Of a DNA stretch of 64,000 nt, positions 17,602-32,106 are shown piece after piece (within the stretch, counting starts at the first letter, position 1; every line of letters begins with the position of its first letter). This DNA is from Prevotella sp. GTDB lineage: Bacteria; Bacteroidota; Bacteroidia; Bacteroidales; Bacteroidaceae. The DNA is taken from the NCBI GenBank assembly GCA_016281815.1, contig JAEEJK010000110.1, positions 40,324-104,323 on the forward strand, given 5' to 3'. The notes beneath the pieces are model-generated. The model was given only the letters and a program-made list of their open reading frames with translations, did not search any database and had not been told where the DNA came from. A program made the position numbers and the translations under genes.

Positions 17602-19203
17602 TTAGTAACCAGGGTTCTGAACGAGGTTGGGATTGGCGTTCATGTCCTCGTCAGGCAGGGCATAGATGTTGCGGAAGGCAGGTAGGCTTGCTCCATTCTC
17701 GGCACCGGCTTTCCATTCCCACAGATACTGTCCGCTGCGGTCGCCACCGAAATATCCGTAGCGGATGAGGTCGGTGCGGCGGTAGCCCTCAAAGTAGAGT
17801 TCACGGGCGCGCTCGTCGAGAATCTGACCTAAGGAGTAGTTGCTCAATGTTGTGGTGTGAGCACGCTGACGCAGGGCGTTAATGTAATTGGCACCTGTGG
17901 CTGAGGTCGTTCCTCCGTTGAGGCGAGCGTCAGCCTCTGCTGCGATAAGGTAGGCCTCTGCTGCACGCATCAGGAAGAAATCTGTATCGATGAACTGTGA
18001 GTTGTGAGCCGTTGTGCCACTGGCATATGTGTTGCGGAATTTACCCACAGAATAGCCTGAAGTGAACTCGCCCGGGGTGGAAATCTTCAACTCACGGTCA
18101 ATACCGAAGAACAGGGCGCGGTCGTCACCGGCTGCTGCTGCCATATCTCTGATAGTGGCCTGCGGTGCATCGTTGTTGGGGAAGAACTTGGCTACCAATT
18201 GGCTGCGGGCGCGGTTGCCTGCCCACAACTCGCTGGAACCATAGTTGTTCTCAGTGTCCATGTCGGCTTTCCATGTTGAAGCAATGAGGAAGAGTGATGT
18301 ACACCATGCGGTGGTCTTCACACCGTCCTGAAGCAAGGGGAGAATGGCTTCCTGAGAGGCACCATTGCTGCCGTTGTCGCCCATGAAGAGCATCTGGTAG
18401 GCGCTCCAGCCGTTCATGCCGGTGGTCCACAGTTTGTGGGGGCCGTTGATGACCTTCTCTGCATACTCCTTGGCGGCTGCCCAGTTGGCAGAGCCTGTGT
18501 AGACCTCGGCATTGAGGTACATGCGGGCGAGCAGCAGATTGGCTGCATCCTGGTCGGCGCGGCCGTAGTTTTGGTCGGTGTCCTTGCGTGCGGCCGGTGA
18601 CAACAGTATGTCTTTCACGGCGAGCAATTCGCTCTCAATCCATTTGAACAGTTCGGCGCGCTGGATCTGCTGTGGAGGTTCGGACATCAGGGCAGTGGCG
18701 AAAGGCACATTGCCGAAAGCGTCCATCAGGTGATAGTAGTAAAGGGCACGGAGGAAGCGGACCTCTGCCTCTCGGGTGGCATCTATGCCTGCGCAGACAT
18801 CAAGGTAGTGGTTGCAGTAGGTGATGCCGACATAGAGACGATAATAGAAACCTTTGAGCATCGGGTGTGATGCGTCAGATTGGCAGTAGTTGTAAGCGGG
18901 TATACCAGGGTCGCCCCAGGCGCAGATGGCCTCATCAGTAGGCAGTTCGTTGGAGTTCCACAATTGACGCACGAAACCAGCAGTACCGCCGTCGAGACCG
19001 TCAATGTCACAGTCGCCGTTAGCACCTCCCTGACCTTGCAAAGCCATGGAGGCATAGCACTTGGTGTAGAGTGCCACCTCATCGGCCACCATCGTTTTGC
19101 TGGGGTCGATAGGAGTGACGTCCAAATCGCCGGTGCAAGAGGTAAGTCCTGCTATCACCAGTGCTGCTGCGGGAAGTATGTGTTTGATATATCTGAAGTT
19201 CAT
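17602..19203 (-). CDS. SusD-like starch-binding lipoprotein
   Basis: A 533-residue RagB/SusD family protein. The start at 19203 gives a signal peptide with lipobox LTSC (MNFRYIKHILPAAALVIAG); an upstream in-frame ATG at 19230 is less likely. The SusD fold is visible in TPR-like helices (YYYHLMDAFGNVPF, RAEAYLIAAEADARLNGG) and in the C-terminal ARELYFEGYRRTDLIRYG. SusD caps the SusC channel and binds oligosaccharide. It follows susC by 48 bp. Confidence 0.92.
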   Translation of the reverse strand: MNFRYIKHILPAAALVIAGLTSCTGDLDVTPIDPSKTMVADEVALYTKCYASMALQGQGGANGDCDIDGLDGGTAGFVRQLWNSNELPTDEAICAWGDPGIPAYNYCQSDASHPMLKGFYYRLYVGITYCNHYLDVCAGIDATREAEVRFLRALYYYHLMDAFGNVPFATALMSEPPQQIQRAELFKWIESELLAVKDILLSPAARKDTDQNYGRADQDAANLLLARMYLNAEVYTGSANWAAAKEYAEKVINGPHKLWTTGMNGWSAYQMLFMGDNGSNGASQEAILPLLQDGVKTTAWCTSLFLIASTWKADMDTENNYGSSELWAGNRARSQLVAKFFPNNDAPQATIRDMAAAAGDDRALFFGIDRELKISTPGEFTSGYSVGKFRNTYASGTTAHNSQFIDTDFFLMRAAEAYLIAAEADARLNGGTTSATGANYINALRQRAHTTTLSNYSLGQILDERARELYFEGYRRTDLIRYGYFGGDRSGQYLWEWKAGAENGASLPAFRNIYALPDEDMNANPNLVQNPGY

Positions 19204-19251
19204 ATTCGTAAAATTTATGATAGTTGTCATTTTCTATGCCTGTATATCCAT

Positions 19252-22200
19252 TTAGAAGGAGAGGTTTAGACCCAGTAGGATGGTGAGTGGACGTGGGTAA
19301 ATGTTGTTGTCGATGCCCTTGTACACCTCGGGGTCAATGCCCTTGTATTTGGTGATGGTGAACACGTTGGTGGCCGATGCATAGACACGTCCGGTCAGTC
19401 CGTTGTAACTGCCGCCTTTGAAAAGGTTGCTGAATGAATAGCCGAGTGTGATGTTGTCGCACTTGAGGAACGAGGCATTGCGAACGAAGTAGTCGGAGAG
19501 GGCATGGTCGTAGGTTACCCAACCTGCAGCGACAGCCTCCGGCATGGTGTTCTGCAGATAGCCGAACGACGAGTCGAAGCGCTTCTCAGTGTTGTTGTAA
19601 CTCATTCTCTTGTCCCAGTAGACATAGTTGTCGAAACTTGCGCGAAGACCGAAGCCGAAGTCTACATTCTTGTATTGCAGACGTGAACTCAGACCCGCGG
19701 TGTATGGTGCAAACGGACTCTTGTAGATATAGCGGTCGGAGTCGTTGATGATTCCGTCGGCATTGCGGTCCACATACACGCCTTCGATGGGTTTGCCTGC
19801 CTGGTCGTAAACCTGCTGGTAGACATAGTAGGAGTAGGCGGGATAACCCACGGTGTGAACCTGACATGTCAATCCAGTTCCTGCAGAGATGCCGCCGGTG
19901 GAGATCTTGGATGCCTCGCCGGTCAGTTCGGTAATCTTGTTCTTGTTGTAGGTGAAGTTGGCGGTCACTTCCCACTGCCAGTTCTCAGTCACCACGGGAC
20001 GGACGGTGAGTGATGCCTCTACACCTCTGTTCTCCAATGAGCCGATGTTGGTCGGCACGGTGTTGCGGAAGTTGGAGCCTGCGGACACCGAAGCCCAGTT
20101 GATCAGGTCGGTGGTCTTGCGATAGTAGTAGTCGACGCTACCGCTCACACGGTTGTGGAAGAACTGGAAGTCGAGACCGGCATTGTAGGTGGTGGTGGTC
20201 TCCCACTTCAGGTTTTTGTTGTATGCGTCGGGACGGTAGAGAAGTCCGTTGTCGTTGACACCGACAATGGGATAGCGTCCGTCCACATTGGTGGAATTCA
20301 CGTTGTAACTTGCAAAGTAGTTGTAGTCACCGATACCGTCCTGCTGACCTGTCTTACCCCAGCCTAAGCGGAGCTTGATTTCGTCAATCCAACTGACGTT
20401 GCGCAATGGTGCCTCTTCGTTGATTTTCCAGCCGAGTGCGACAGATGGGAAGGTAGCCCAGTGCTCGAAGAAACGTGACGAACCGTCGCGGCGCACAGTG
20501 GCGGTCACCATATAGCGGTCGAAGGCAATGTAGTTGGCACGGCCGAAGAAACTCACGAGGTAACTCTCAGACTTCCAAGGATTGACTTTTGCGTCAAAGG
20601 GATATTGCTTGCCGGCAGCATCCAAGGTTGACCCGTCATCAAGTGTAACAACTTGTTGTGTGGTGGTCGGGTAACGGCCAGCATAGAAGGAGTCGCCCCA
20701 GTACTTGGTGTGGCTCCACTCATAACCCACCATGATGTCGAAGTGCTGGGTCTTGAGGAAGTCCTTGTAATACTGTGCATAGGCAGAGAAGGTGAGGTTG
20801 TATTTGTGCTCCTTGCTGTAACCGCTGTTGCCGTAGTAGAAGTTGGAGGGTCCCCAGTTGGCATAGTCGGTGAGTTGTTTACCATTGGCCCAGTCGCCGT
20901 TGGCGCTTGCATGGAGGCGCAGATCCTCAAAACCATGTACCTTATAGTCAGCCTCGATGCCGCCCATGTAGTCGTAGGAGTTGGCGCGGTCATTCTTCTC
21001 ATACAGACGTGAGAGTGGGTTGGCCACGGTGTTGCGGTTCCACATGATGGGGTAGTTGGGGTCTTTCAGAGAAGCGCCGGTGTCGGTCCATTGCCAGTAG
21101 CCGTGGAAGTTCTTGAACTTCTCATCCGTTGAGGTGATAGGCTGTGTGGGGTCCATGCGCATGGCATCGCCGATGGCGGCTTCGTTGGCATAACGAGTGT
21201 GGGCGTACATGAACTTGCCGTTGATGTTGAACTTCAGGTGGTCGTTCAGCAGCGACGGGTTCAGGGTGATGCTGGCGGTGGTGCGCTGGAAGTTGGAGGT
21301 CTTCAGGATACCGTTCTGGTCGGTGTAGCCTGCGCTGAAGCGATAGGGCATGTTCTTCAGACCGCCTTGGACTGTCACGGTATGGTCAGTGCTCACAGCG
21401 GCGTGGAAAATCTCCTCCTGCCAGTCGGTATCGGCGTTGCCCAACAAACTGGCTGCCTCAGAGTCTTCACCATAATAACTCTTGATGAACTTGCGGTACT
21501 CGTTGGCATTGAGCAGGTCGAGTTTGCTGTTCTTCACAGAGTAGGACACGTTGCCGCTGTAACTCACCTTGGGAGCCATGCCGGAGCGGCCTTTCTTAGT
21601 AGTAATGATGATGACACCATTGGAGCCGCGGCTACCGTAGATGGCAGTAGCGGAGGCATCCTTCAGTACAGTGAAACTCTCGATGTCATTCGGGTTGACC
21701 ATCGTCAGGGGGTTGGATGCACCCTTGATGCCCTGATTGTCCATGGCCAGACCATCGATGACGATGAGCGGGTCGGTGCTGGCGTTGAGGGATGAGCCAC
21801 CACGGATGGTAATGTTGGCACCGCCACCAGGGGCGCCACCATAGTTGGTCACGCTCACACCAGCGATCTTGCCCTGCATCATGTCTTGGGCATTGGTGAT
21901 GAGACCGTGGTTTTTCTCATCGGGCTTGACTGCGGTCACCGAACCGGTGAGGTCATTTTTCCTGGCCACACCGTAACCAATCACCACCACCTCGTTGAGA
22001 GAATGGGAGTCGTCTTGCAAAATCACCTCCACATGTGGGGCTGCGGCCACTTCCTGTGTCTCATATCCGATGTATGAGATCTGGAGCATGTCGCCTTGTT
22101 TTGCTTCAATTGAGAAATTGCCGTCGAAATCGGTAATCACGCCACCCGGTTGACCTACAACGCGGATGGTGGCTCCGATGATGTCTTCGCCGGTAGCATC

Positions 22201-22314
22201 TTTCACATGGCCGTTGGCAGTGAATGACTGCGCAAAGGCACTGACTGATAGGAACAACCCCAGAAAGAGGCTGAGCAACCTAACAGGAATTGCAAAATTT
22301 ACCTGCTTCATCAT
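19252..22314 (-). CDS. SusC-like TonB-dependent outer-membrane transporter
   Basis: A 1020-residue SusC/RagA protein. Signal peptide about 1-28 (SVSAFAQ), an N-terminal carboxypeptidase-regulatory-like domain (about 32-105, GATIRVVGQPGGVITDFDG), a TonB-box-like stretch LNEVVVIGYG (about 106-115), a plug with the family signature (GKIAGVSVTNYGG, LIVIDG, IYGSRGSNGVIIITTKKG), and a 22-strand-type barrel to the C terminus (TILLGLNLSF). It imports starch oligosaccharides with SusD. First gene of the minus arm and divergent from the LacI-type regulator gene, with 289 bp between their starts. Confidence 0.93.
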   Translation of the reverse strand: MMKQVNFAIPVRLLSLFLGLFLSVSAFAQSFTANGHVKDATGEDIIGATIRVVGQPGGVITDFDGNFSIEAKQGDMLQISYIGYETQEVAAAPHVEVILQDDSHSLNEVVVIGYGVARKNDLTGSVTAVKPDEKNHGLITNAQDMMQGKIAGVSVTNYGGAPGGGANITIRGGSSLNASTDPLIVIDGLAMDNQGIKGASNPLTMVNPNDIESFTVLKDASATAIYGSRGSNGVIIITTKKGRSGMAPKVSYSGNVSYSVKNSKLDLLNANEYRKFIKSYYGEDSEAASLLGNADTDWQEEIFHAAVSTDHTVTVQGGLKNMPYRFSAGYTDQNGILKTSNFQRTTASITLNPSLLNDHLKFNINGKFMYAHTRYANEAAIGDAMRMDPTQPITSTDEKFKNFHGYWQWTDTGASLKDPNYPIMWNRNTVANPLSRLYEKNDRANSYDYMGGIEADYKVHGFEDLRLHASANGDWANGKQLTDYANWGPSNFYYGNSGYSKEHKYNLTFSAYAQYYKDFLKTQHFDIMVGYEWSHTKYWGDSFYAGRYPTTTQQVVTLDDGSTLDAAGKQYPFDAKVNPWKSESYLVSFFGRANYIAFDRYMVTATVRRDGSSRFFEHWATFPSVALGWKINEEAPLRNVSWIDEIKLRLGWGKTGQQDGIGDYNYFASYNVNSTNVDGRYPIVGVNDNGLLYRPDAYNKNLKWETTTTYNAGLDFQFFHNRVSGSVDYYYRKTTDLINWASVSAGSNFRNTVPTNIGSLENRGVEASLTVRPVVTENWQWEVTANFTYNKNKITELTGEASKISTGGISAGTGLTCQVHTVGYPAYSYYVYQQVYDQAGKPIEGVYVDRNADGIINDSDRYIYKSPFAPYTAGLSSRLQYKNVDFGFGLRASFDNYVYWDKRMSYNNTEKRFDSSFGYLQNTMPEAVAAGWVTYDHALSDYFVRNASFLKCDNITLGYSFSNLFKGGSYNGLTGRVYASATNVFTITKYKGIDPEVYKGIDNNIYPRPLTILLGLNLSF

Positions 22315-22462
22315 TTTAATTGTTAAGTTATTATTAATAGGTTATTGTGTTATATATAATGTGTACGATTCTCTCGCACGTCATTGAATAGTTGAGGTAG
22401 TATTTAGGTTAAGAACCAGCCGGGAAAGATGTGTTTTTTCTTCTCAGACCGTTTTCTGTTTG

Positions 22463-22470
22463 CAAATTTA
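22463..22470 (-). promoter_or_regulatory. Possible -7 box for the susC arm
   Basis: On the minus strand the sequence reads TAAATTTG, matching TAnnTTTG. No good TTTG lies 19-21 bp upstream, as often happens at regulated promoters. It would give a 5' leader of about 150 nt ahead of susC. The short divergent region is the natural place for LacI-type operators, but I could not define one. Confidence 0.4.
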
Positions 22471-22592
22471 GTTTTCTTTCGCTTTGTTTGTTCTTTTTAT
22501 CATTAAAATATTGTGTTTGAGATGCGCAAACGATTGCACAGTTTATTGCAAGTTTTGTGACAAAGTGGATGACAACGAGACAAGGTTTTATC

Positions 22593-22600
22593 TATCTTTG
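22593..22600 (+). promoter_or_regulatory. -7 box of the LacI-type regulator gene, directly against the start codon
   Basis: TATCTTTG ends 3 nt before ATG 22604, so the transcript would be leaderless or nearly so. No TTTG at the usual -33 distance. Confidence 0.5.
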
Positions 22601-22603
22601 CAA

Positions 22604-23632
22604 ATGATGAAAGACAACGACCCCATCACGATGAAGGACATCGCACGCGCCTTGGGTGTGTCGGTGGCCACTGTCTCGCGGGCACTGAAAGACAGTCCGC
22701 GCATCAGTGAGGAGCGTCGTGAGGCGATCAAGGCATATGCCCGTGAGCACAACTTTTCCCCCAACGTACTGGCAGAGTCGCTGCGCCACAGCCGTGTGCA
22801 CCCCACGCGCATCATCGGTGTCATCATGCCGCAGATCAATCATTTCTACTTCTCATCCATCCTCAGCGGCATTGAGGCGGAAGCCTCGGCCCGTGGATAT
22901 CAGTTGATGCTGGCCCAGAGCGACGAGCGCTATGAGCGCGAGGTGCGCATCTGTCAGTCATTTTATGAGAACAAGGTGTGCGGCATCATCGTCTCGCAGG
23001 CGAAGGATACGGTGAAATACGACCATTTCCTGCGCCTCATCGACAGTGGAGTGCCGTTGGTGTTTTTCGACCGCATCTGCACTGGCATCAACTCCAGCAG
23101 GGTGGTGGTGGACGACTACATGGGGGCGCTCACGGCCGTCAACTACCTCATCGACAGCGGATGCCGCCGTGTGGCGTTCTATGGGTCGACGATGAACCTT
23201 GAGATTTCCAAGAACCGTTACAATGGTTACCGTGATGCCCTGGCACGCCACCACCTGCCGGCTGATGAGCGTTACATGCGCTATTGCGACAACCGCACCG
23301 ATGCAGAGGCCATCACTCCCGAACTGCTGTCGATGCCCGACCGTCCCGATGGTTTCTTCGCCGTCAACGACGATACAGCCATAGGCATCCTCTATACCGC
23401 CAAGCGCATGGGACTTCGTATCCCCGATGATGTGTCGATATGTGGGTTCACCAACGGTGAGCGGGCCATCGCCTGCGACCCGATGCTCACCACCGTGGAG
23501 CAGCGGGGCATGATGGTGGGCGAGGAGGCTGCCGACATCCTCATCAGCAAGGTGGAAGGTTCCATCCCACAGGAGAAGGTGGTGAAGCGCGTGGTGCGCA
23601 CGCGCCTGATCGTCCGCGGCACCACGCGGTAA
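22604..23632 (+). CDS. LacI-family transcriptional regulator of the starch/maltodextrin locus
   Basis: A 342-residue regulator. The N-terminal helix-turn-helix is canonical (TMKDIARALGVSVATVSRAL, about 8-28), followed by the hinge (SPNVLAESLRHSR) and a periplasmic-binding-protein-like effector domain (about 62-335; GIIVSQAKDTV, FFAVNDDTAIGILYTAKRMG). The start at 22604 (or 22607) is preferred; an ATG at 22631 would begin at MKDIARALG. It lies between the divergent susC arm and the MFS-malQ arm, so it probably controls both in response to a maltooligosaccharide. The B. thetaiotaomicron sus locus uses the unrelated SusR instead. Locus control is inferred from position. Confidence 0.9.
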   Translation: MMKDNDPITMKDIARALGVSVATVSRALKDSPRISEERREAIKAYAREHNFSPNVLAESLRHSRVHPTRIIGVIMPQINHFYFSSILSGIEAEASARGYQLMLAQSDERYEREVRICQSFYENKVCGIIVSQAKDTVKYDHFLRLIDSGVPLVFFDRICTGINSSRVVVDDYMGALTAVNYLIDSGCRRVAFYGSTMNLEISKNRYNGYRDALARHHLPADERYMRYCDNRTDAEAITPELLSMPDRPDGFFAVNDDTAIGILYTAKRMGLRIPDDVSICGFTNGERAIACDPMLTTVEQRGMMVGEEAADILISKVEGSIPQEKVVKRVVRTRLIVRGTTR

Positions 23633-23711
23633 TTCTGCGTCAGCATCTTCCGGCCCTTGTGCCCGACCGCAAGAAAGAACTATTTCCTAAATAATAAAGA
23701 CCTATTAAAAT

Positions 23712-25031
23712 ATGAAAACAAGACCTGATCTAAGTTTTTGGAAGTTGTGGAACCTGAGTTTCGGCTTCTTTGGCGTGCAAATTGCATACGCTCTGCAGAG
23801 CGGCAATATCTCGCGTATATTCCGCACTTTGGGGGCAGACCCTCATGACCTGAGTTTCTTCTGGATTCTTCCCCCGCTGATGGGTATGATTGTGCAGCCC
23901 ATCATCGGTACCTTGTCAGACAGGACGTGGACCCGCCTGGGCCGACGCATCCCTTATCTCTTCGTGGGTGCCGCCCTTGCCGTGGCAGTGATGTGCCTGC
24001 TGCCCAATTCCGGGTCGTTCGGCATGTCGGTCAAGGCAGCCCTGATTTTCGGACTGGCAGCGCTCATGCTCCTCGACACCTCCATCAACATGGCCATGCA
24101 GCCCTTCAAGATGATGGTGGGCGACATGGTGAATGAGAAGCAGAAAGCCAAGGCCTACAGCATTCAGTCGTTCCTGTGCAACGCCGGCAGTGTGGTGGGC
24201 TTCGTGTTCCCCTTCTTCTTCACTTGGATAGGCTTGAAGAATGTGGCTCCCGAGGGCGTCGTGCCCGACTCTGTCATCTGGTCGTTCTATGTGGGTGCGC
24301 TCATCCTCATTCTCTGCGTCATCTACACCACAGCCACTGTGCGTGAGATGCCGCCGGAGGAGTATGCACAATATCATGGTGTGACTGAGACACAGAAGGA
24401 CAGTTCCAACTGGTTTACGTTGCTGAAGAATGCACCTGCCACATTCTGGAAAGTGGGTCTGGTGCAGTTCTTCTGCTGGGCAGCCCTCCTCTATATGTGG
24501 ACCTATGTGGTGGATGCCGTCTCTGAGACAGTATGGGGCACGACCGACCCCGTTTCGGCGGATTATCAGGAGGCAGGCAACTGGACGGGCATCCTCTATG
24601 CCATCCAGGCCATGGCCAGTGTGCTGTGGGCCACGATGCTGCCTCGCTTCAAGAATGTCAAGGTGGCCTATGCCGTCAGTCTGCTCATCGGCGGCATCGG
24701 TTTCGCTCTCATCCCCTTCGTTCACGACATGTATTGGATGATCATCCCCTTCATCCTCATCGGCGCAGCCTGGGCAGCCATGCTCGCCATGCCGTTTACG
24801 CTGGTCACCAATGCCCTCCAGGGCTACGGACACATGGGAGCCTATCTGGGACTCTTCAACTGCACCATCTGCCTGCCTCAGATTGTGGCAGCAGTGTGCG
24901 GAGGCACCATCCTCCATTTGGTCGGATCGCATCAGAGCACGATGATGATCGTGTCGGGTGTGCTGCTCATCATCGGAGCGCTGTGTGTCTCTTTCATCCA
25001 GGTGAAGAAAACTGAGCAAACGATTGCATAA
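23712..25031 (+). CDS. MFS (SLC45/GPH-like) sugar transporter, probably maltose/maltodextrin
   Basis: A 439-residue inner-membrane protein with about 12 hydrophobic segments. Family signals include LSFGFFGVQIAYALQ near the N terminus and PIIGTLSDRTWTRLGRRIPY between helices 2 and 3, the cytoplasmic-loop motif of sucrose/maltose H+ symporters. It carries oligosaccharides from the periplasm to the cytoplasm. Placed 79 bp after the regulator gene and 24 bp before malQ, so it starts the catabolic arm. Confidence 0.85.
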   Translation: MKTRPDLSFWKLWNLSFGFFGVQIAYALQSGNISRIFRTLGADPHDLSFFWILPPLMGMIVQPIIGTLSDRTWTRLGRRIPYLFVGAALAVAVMCLLPNSGSFGMSVKAALIFGLAALMLLDTSINMAMQPFKMMVGDMVNEKQKAKAYSIQSFLCNAGSVVGFVFPFFFTWIGLKNVAPEGVVPDSVIWSFYVGALILILCVIYTTATVREMPPEEYAQYHGVTETQKDSSNWFTLLKNAPATFWKVGLVQFFCWAALLYMWTYVVDAVSETVWGTTDPVSADYQEAGNWTGILYAIQAMASVLWATMLPRFKNVKVAYAVSLLIGGIGFALIPFVHDMYWMIIPFILIGAAWAAMLAMPFTLVTNALQGYGHMGAYLGLFNCTICLPQIVAAVCGGTILHLVGSHQSTMMIVSGVLLIIGALCVSFIQVKKTEQTIA

Positions 25032-25055
25032 CAAATAACCAACATTTTCTACACT

Positions 25056-30003
<4,948 letters not shown>

Positions 30004-30016
30004 GTGAGTGATGGGC

Positions 30017-30091
30017 AAACACAGAGATGCAAAGGCACAGAGAACAAAATGCAAAGTAAAAAACTCTGTATCTCTGTGTCTCTGTGTTGAA
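30017..30091. repeat. Two CTCTGTGTTGAA-type repeats in opposite orientation
   Basis: AACACAGAGATGCAAAGGCA (30017-30036) faces CTCTGTATCTCTGTGTCTCT (30064-30083) between the GH97 and pullulanase genes. The two halves could form a hairpin in the mRNA. Confidence 0.6.
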
Positions 30092-30111
30092 AATAATACC
30101 AAAGTTTGAAA

Positions 30112-32082
30112 ATGAAAAGAATTATCACAACATTGGCCGCTACATTGTTGCTTACCACTGCCACCCATGCCCAGACATTCAATTTCAACGAGTGTGAGGC
30201 GTATCCGGAAAAAACGACCTTCCGGTTGATCGCACCACCCGACGCACGTGGGGTGAGGGTGAGGATCTACAAGGACGGTGTCGGCGGCGACCCCATCCGG
30301 ACCCTGAAGATGCGCTATGAGAATGGCATCTGGACTACCACCGTCCACCATAGCCCCAAACGTTCGCTCAAGGGCAAGTTCTACACTTTTGACATGATGG
30401 GCGACCGCATCAATTGGCATGAGACCCCCGGCATCTTCGCGAAGGCGGTGGGTGTCAACGGACGGCGGGCGGCTATCATCGACCTGAGGGACACCAATCC
30501 CTATGAGTGGGAGAAAGACACCAGACTGCCCCTGCGCTCACCGGCCGATCTGGTGATTTACGAACTGCATCACCGCGACTTCTCCATTGCCCGCAACATC
30601 AACCTCGACCCAGGGGAGATGTTTGTCAAACGTCAGTCGTGTGACTACCCGGGCAAGTTCCTTGCCCTGCGTGAGCCATGGGCCATCGAACATCTTAAGT
30701 CGCTCGGTGTGAACGCGGTGCATATCCTGCCGTCATTTGATTTCGCTTCCATCGATGAGGTGAGTCGGCTGCCGCAGTACAACTGGGGCTACGACCCAAT
30801 CAACTACAACGTGCCGGAGGGTTCCTATTCCACCGACGCCGCCAATCCGGAGGTGCGCATCCGCGAGTTCAAGTCGATGGTGCGTGGTCTCCACAGTGCC
30901 GGCATCCGGGTCATCCTCGACGTGGTGTACAACCACACCTACAACCTGGAGAACAGCAATTTCCAACTCACCTGGCCCGACTACTACTACCGCAAGAACG
31001 CTGATGGCAGTTACAGCAATGGCTCGGGCTGCGGCAATGAGACTGCATCGGAACAGCCCATCTTGCGCGAGTTCATCATCGAGAGTGTGAAATACTGGGT
31101 CAACGAGTACCACATCGACGGCTTCCGCTTTGACCTCATGGGCGTTCACGACATTGAGACGATGAATGCCGTCCGGGCGGCTCTTGACAAGATCGACCCA
31201 TCCATCTTCATCTATGGGGAGGGATGGTCGGCAGGCACGTGTGCCTATCCGCAGGAGAAACTTGGCATGAAGGCCAACATCCCGCAGATGCCGCGCATCG
31301 CTGCCTTCAGCGATGAGTTGCGCGATGCCCTCCGCGGACCCTTCAACGACGATACCAAGGGCGCGTTCCTGGCGGGCATCCCCGGCGAGGAGGAGAGCGT
31401 GAAGTTTGGCATCGCTGGTGCCATTGCCCATCCGCAGGTGGTGATGGACAAGGTGAACTACACCAAGACAGCCTGGGCCACCGAACCCACACAGATGATT
31501 GCCTATGTGAGTTGTCACGATGACATGTGCCTGGTCGACCGCCTGAAGACGTCCATCCCTGGCATCAGCACCGAGGAACTCATCCGCCTCGATAAGTTGG
31601 CGCAGACTGCCGTGCTCACCTCCCAGGGCGTGCCTTTCATCCTCTCAGGAGAGGAGATGCTGCGCAACAAGAAGGGAGTTCACAACAGTTTCGAGTCGCC
31701 AGACTCCATCAACCAACTCAACTGGAACAACACCATCCGCTATGCCGATGTGCTCGAATACTACAGCCGCCTGATACAGTTGCGGAAAAACCATCCCGCC
31801 TTCCGGTTGGGCAGGGCCGAACTGGTGAGGACGTCACTGGAGTTTCTGCCCACACAGCCCTGCATGGTGGCCTACCGCCTGAAGGACTATGCCGGTGGCG
31901 ACACCTGGGGCGACATTGTGGTGGCACTCAATGCCAACAAGGAGGCGAAGGCCATCAATATCCCCAAGGGCAAGTACACCATCGTGTGCAAGGACGGGAA
32001 AATCAACGAGGACGGACTGGGCACTGTCACTGGTCCTACGGTGACCGTCCCGCCACAGTCGGCACTTATCCTGCACAATTAG
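30112..32082 (+). CDS. pulA: Type I pullulanase
   Basis: A 656-residue GH13 debranching enzyme cutting alpha-1,6 links. Signal peptide about 1-20 (TATHAQ), CBM48-like N-terminal domain (about 25-125), then the barrel. The type I pullulanase signature YNWGYDP is present; GH13 regions are DVVYNH, DGFRFDLMG, YGEGWSAG and VSCHDDM. A TTG six bases upstream is in frame but ATG 30112 is preferred. Sits 108 bp after the GH97 gene, the gap being filled by a dispersed repeat. Confidence 0.92.
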   Translation: MKRIITTLAATLLLTTATHAQTFNFNECEAYPEKTTFRLIAPPDARGVRVRIYKDGVGGDPIRTLKMRYENGIWTTTVHHSPKRSLKGKFYTFDMMGDRINWHETPGIFAKAVGVNGRRAAIIDLRDTNPYEWEKDTRLPLRSPADLVIYELHHRDFSIARNINLDPGEMFVKRQSCDYPGKFLALREPWAIEHLKSLGVNAVHILPSFDFASIDEVSRLPQYNWGYDPINYNVPEGSYSTDAANPEVRIREFKSMVRGLHSAGIRVILDVVYNHTYNLENSNFQLTWPDYYYRKNADGSYSNGSGCGNETASEQPILREFIIESVKYWVNEYHIDGFRFDLMGVHDIETMNAVRAALDKIDPSIFIYGEGWSAGTCAYPQEKLGMKANIPQMPRIAAFSDELRDALRGPFNDDTKGAFLAGIPGEEESVKFGIAGAIAHPQVVMDKVNYTKTAWATEPTQMIAYVSCHDDMCLVDRLKTSIPGISTEELIRLDKLAQTAVLTSQGVPFILSGEEMLRNKKGVHNSFESPDSINQLNWNNTIRYADVLEYYSRLIQLRKNHPAFRLGRAELVRTSLEFLPTQPCMVAYRLKDYAGGDTWGDIVVALNANKEAKAINIPKGKYTIVCKDGKINEDGLGTVTGPTVTVPPQSALILHN

Positions 32083-32106
32083 TTTGTCTCAACAACCATT
32101 ACCGAT

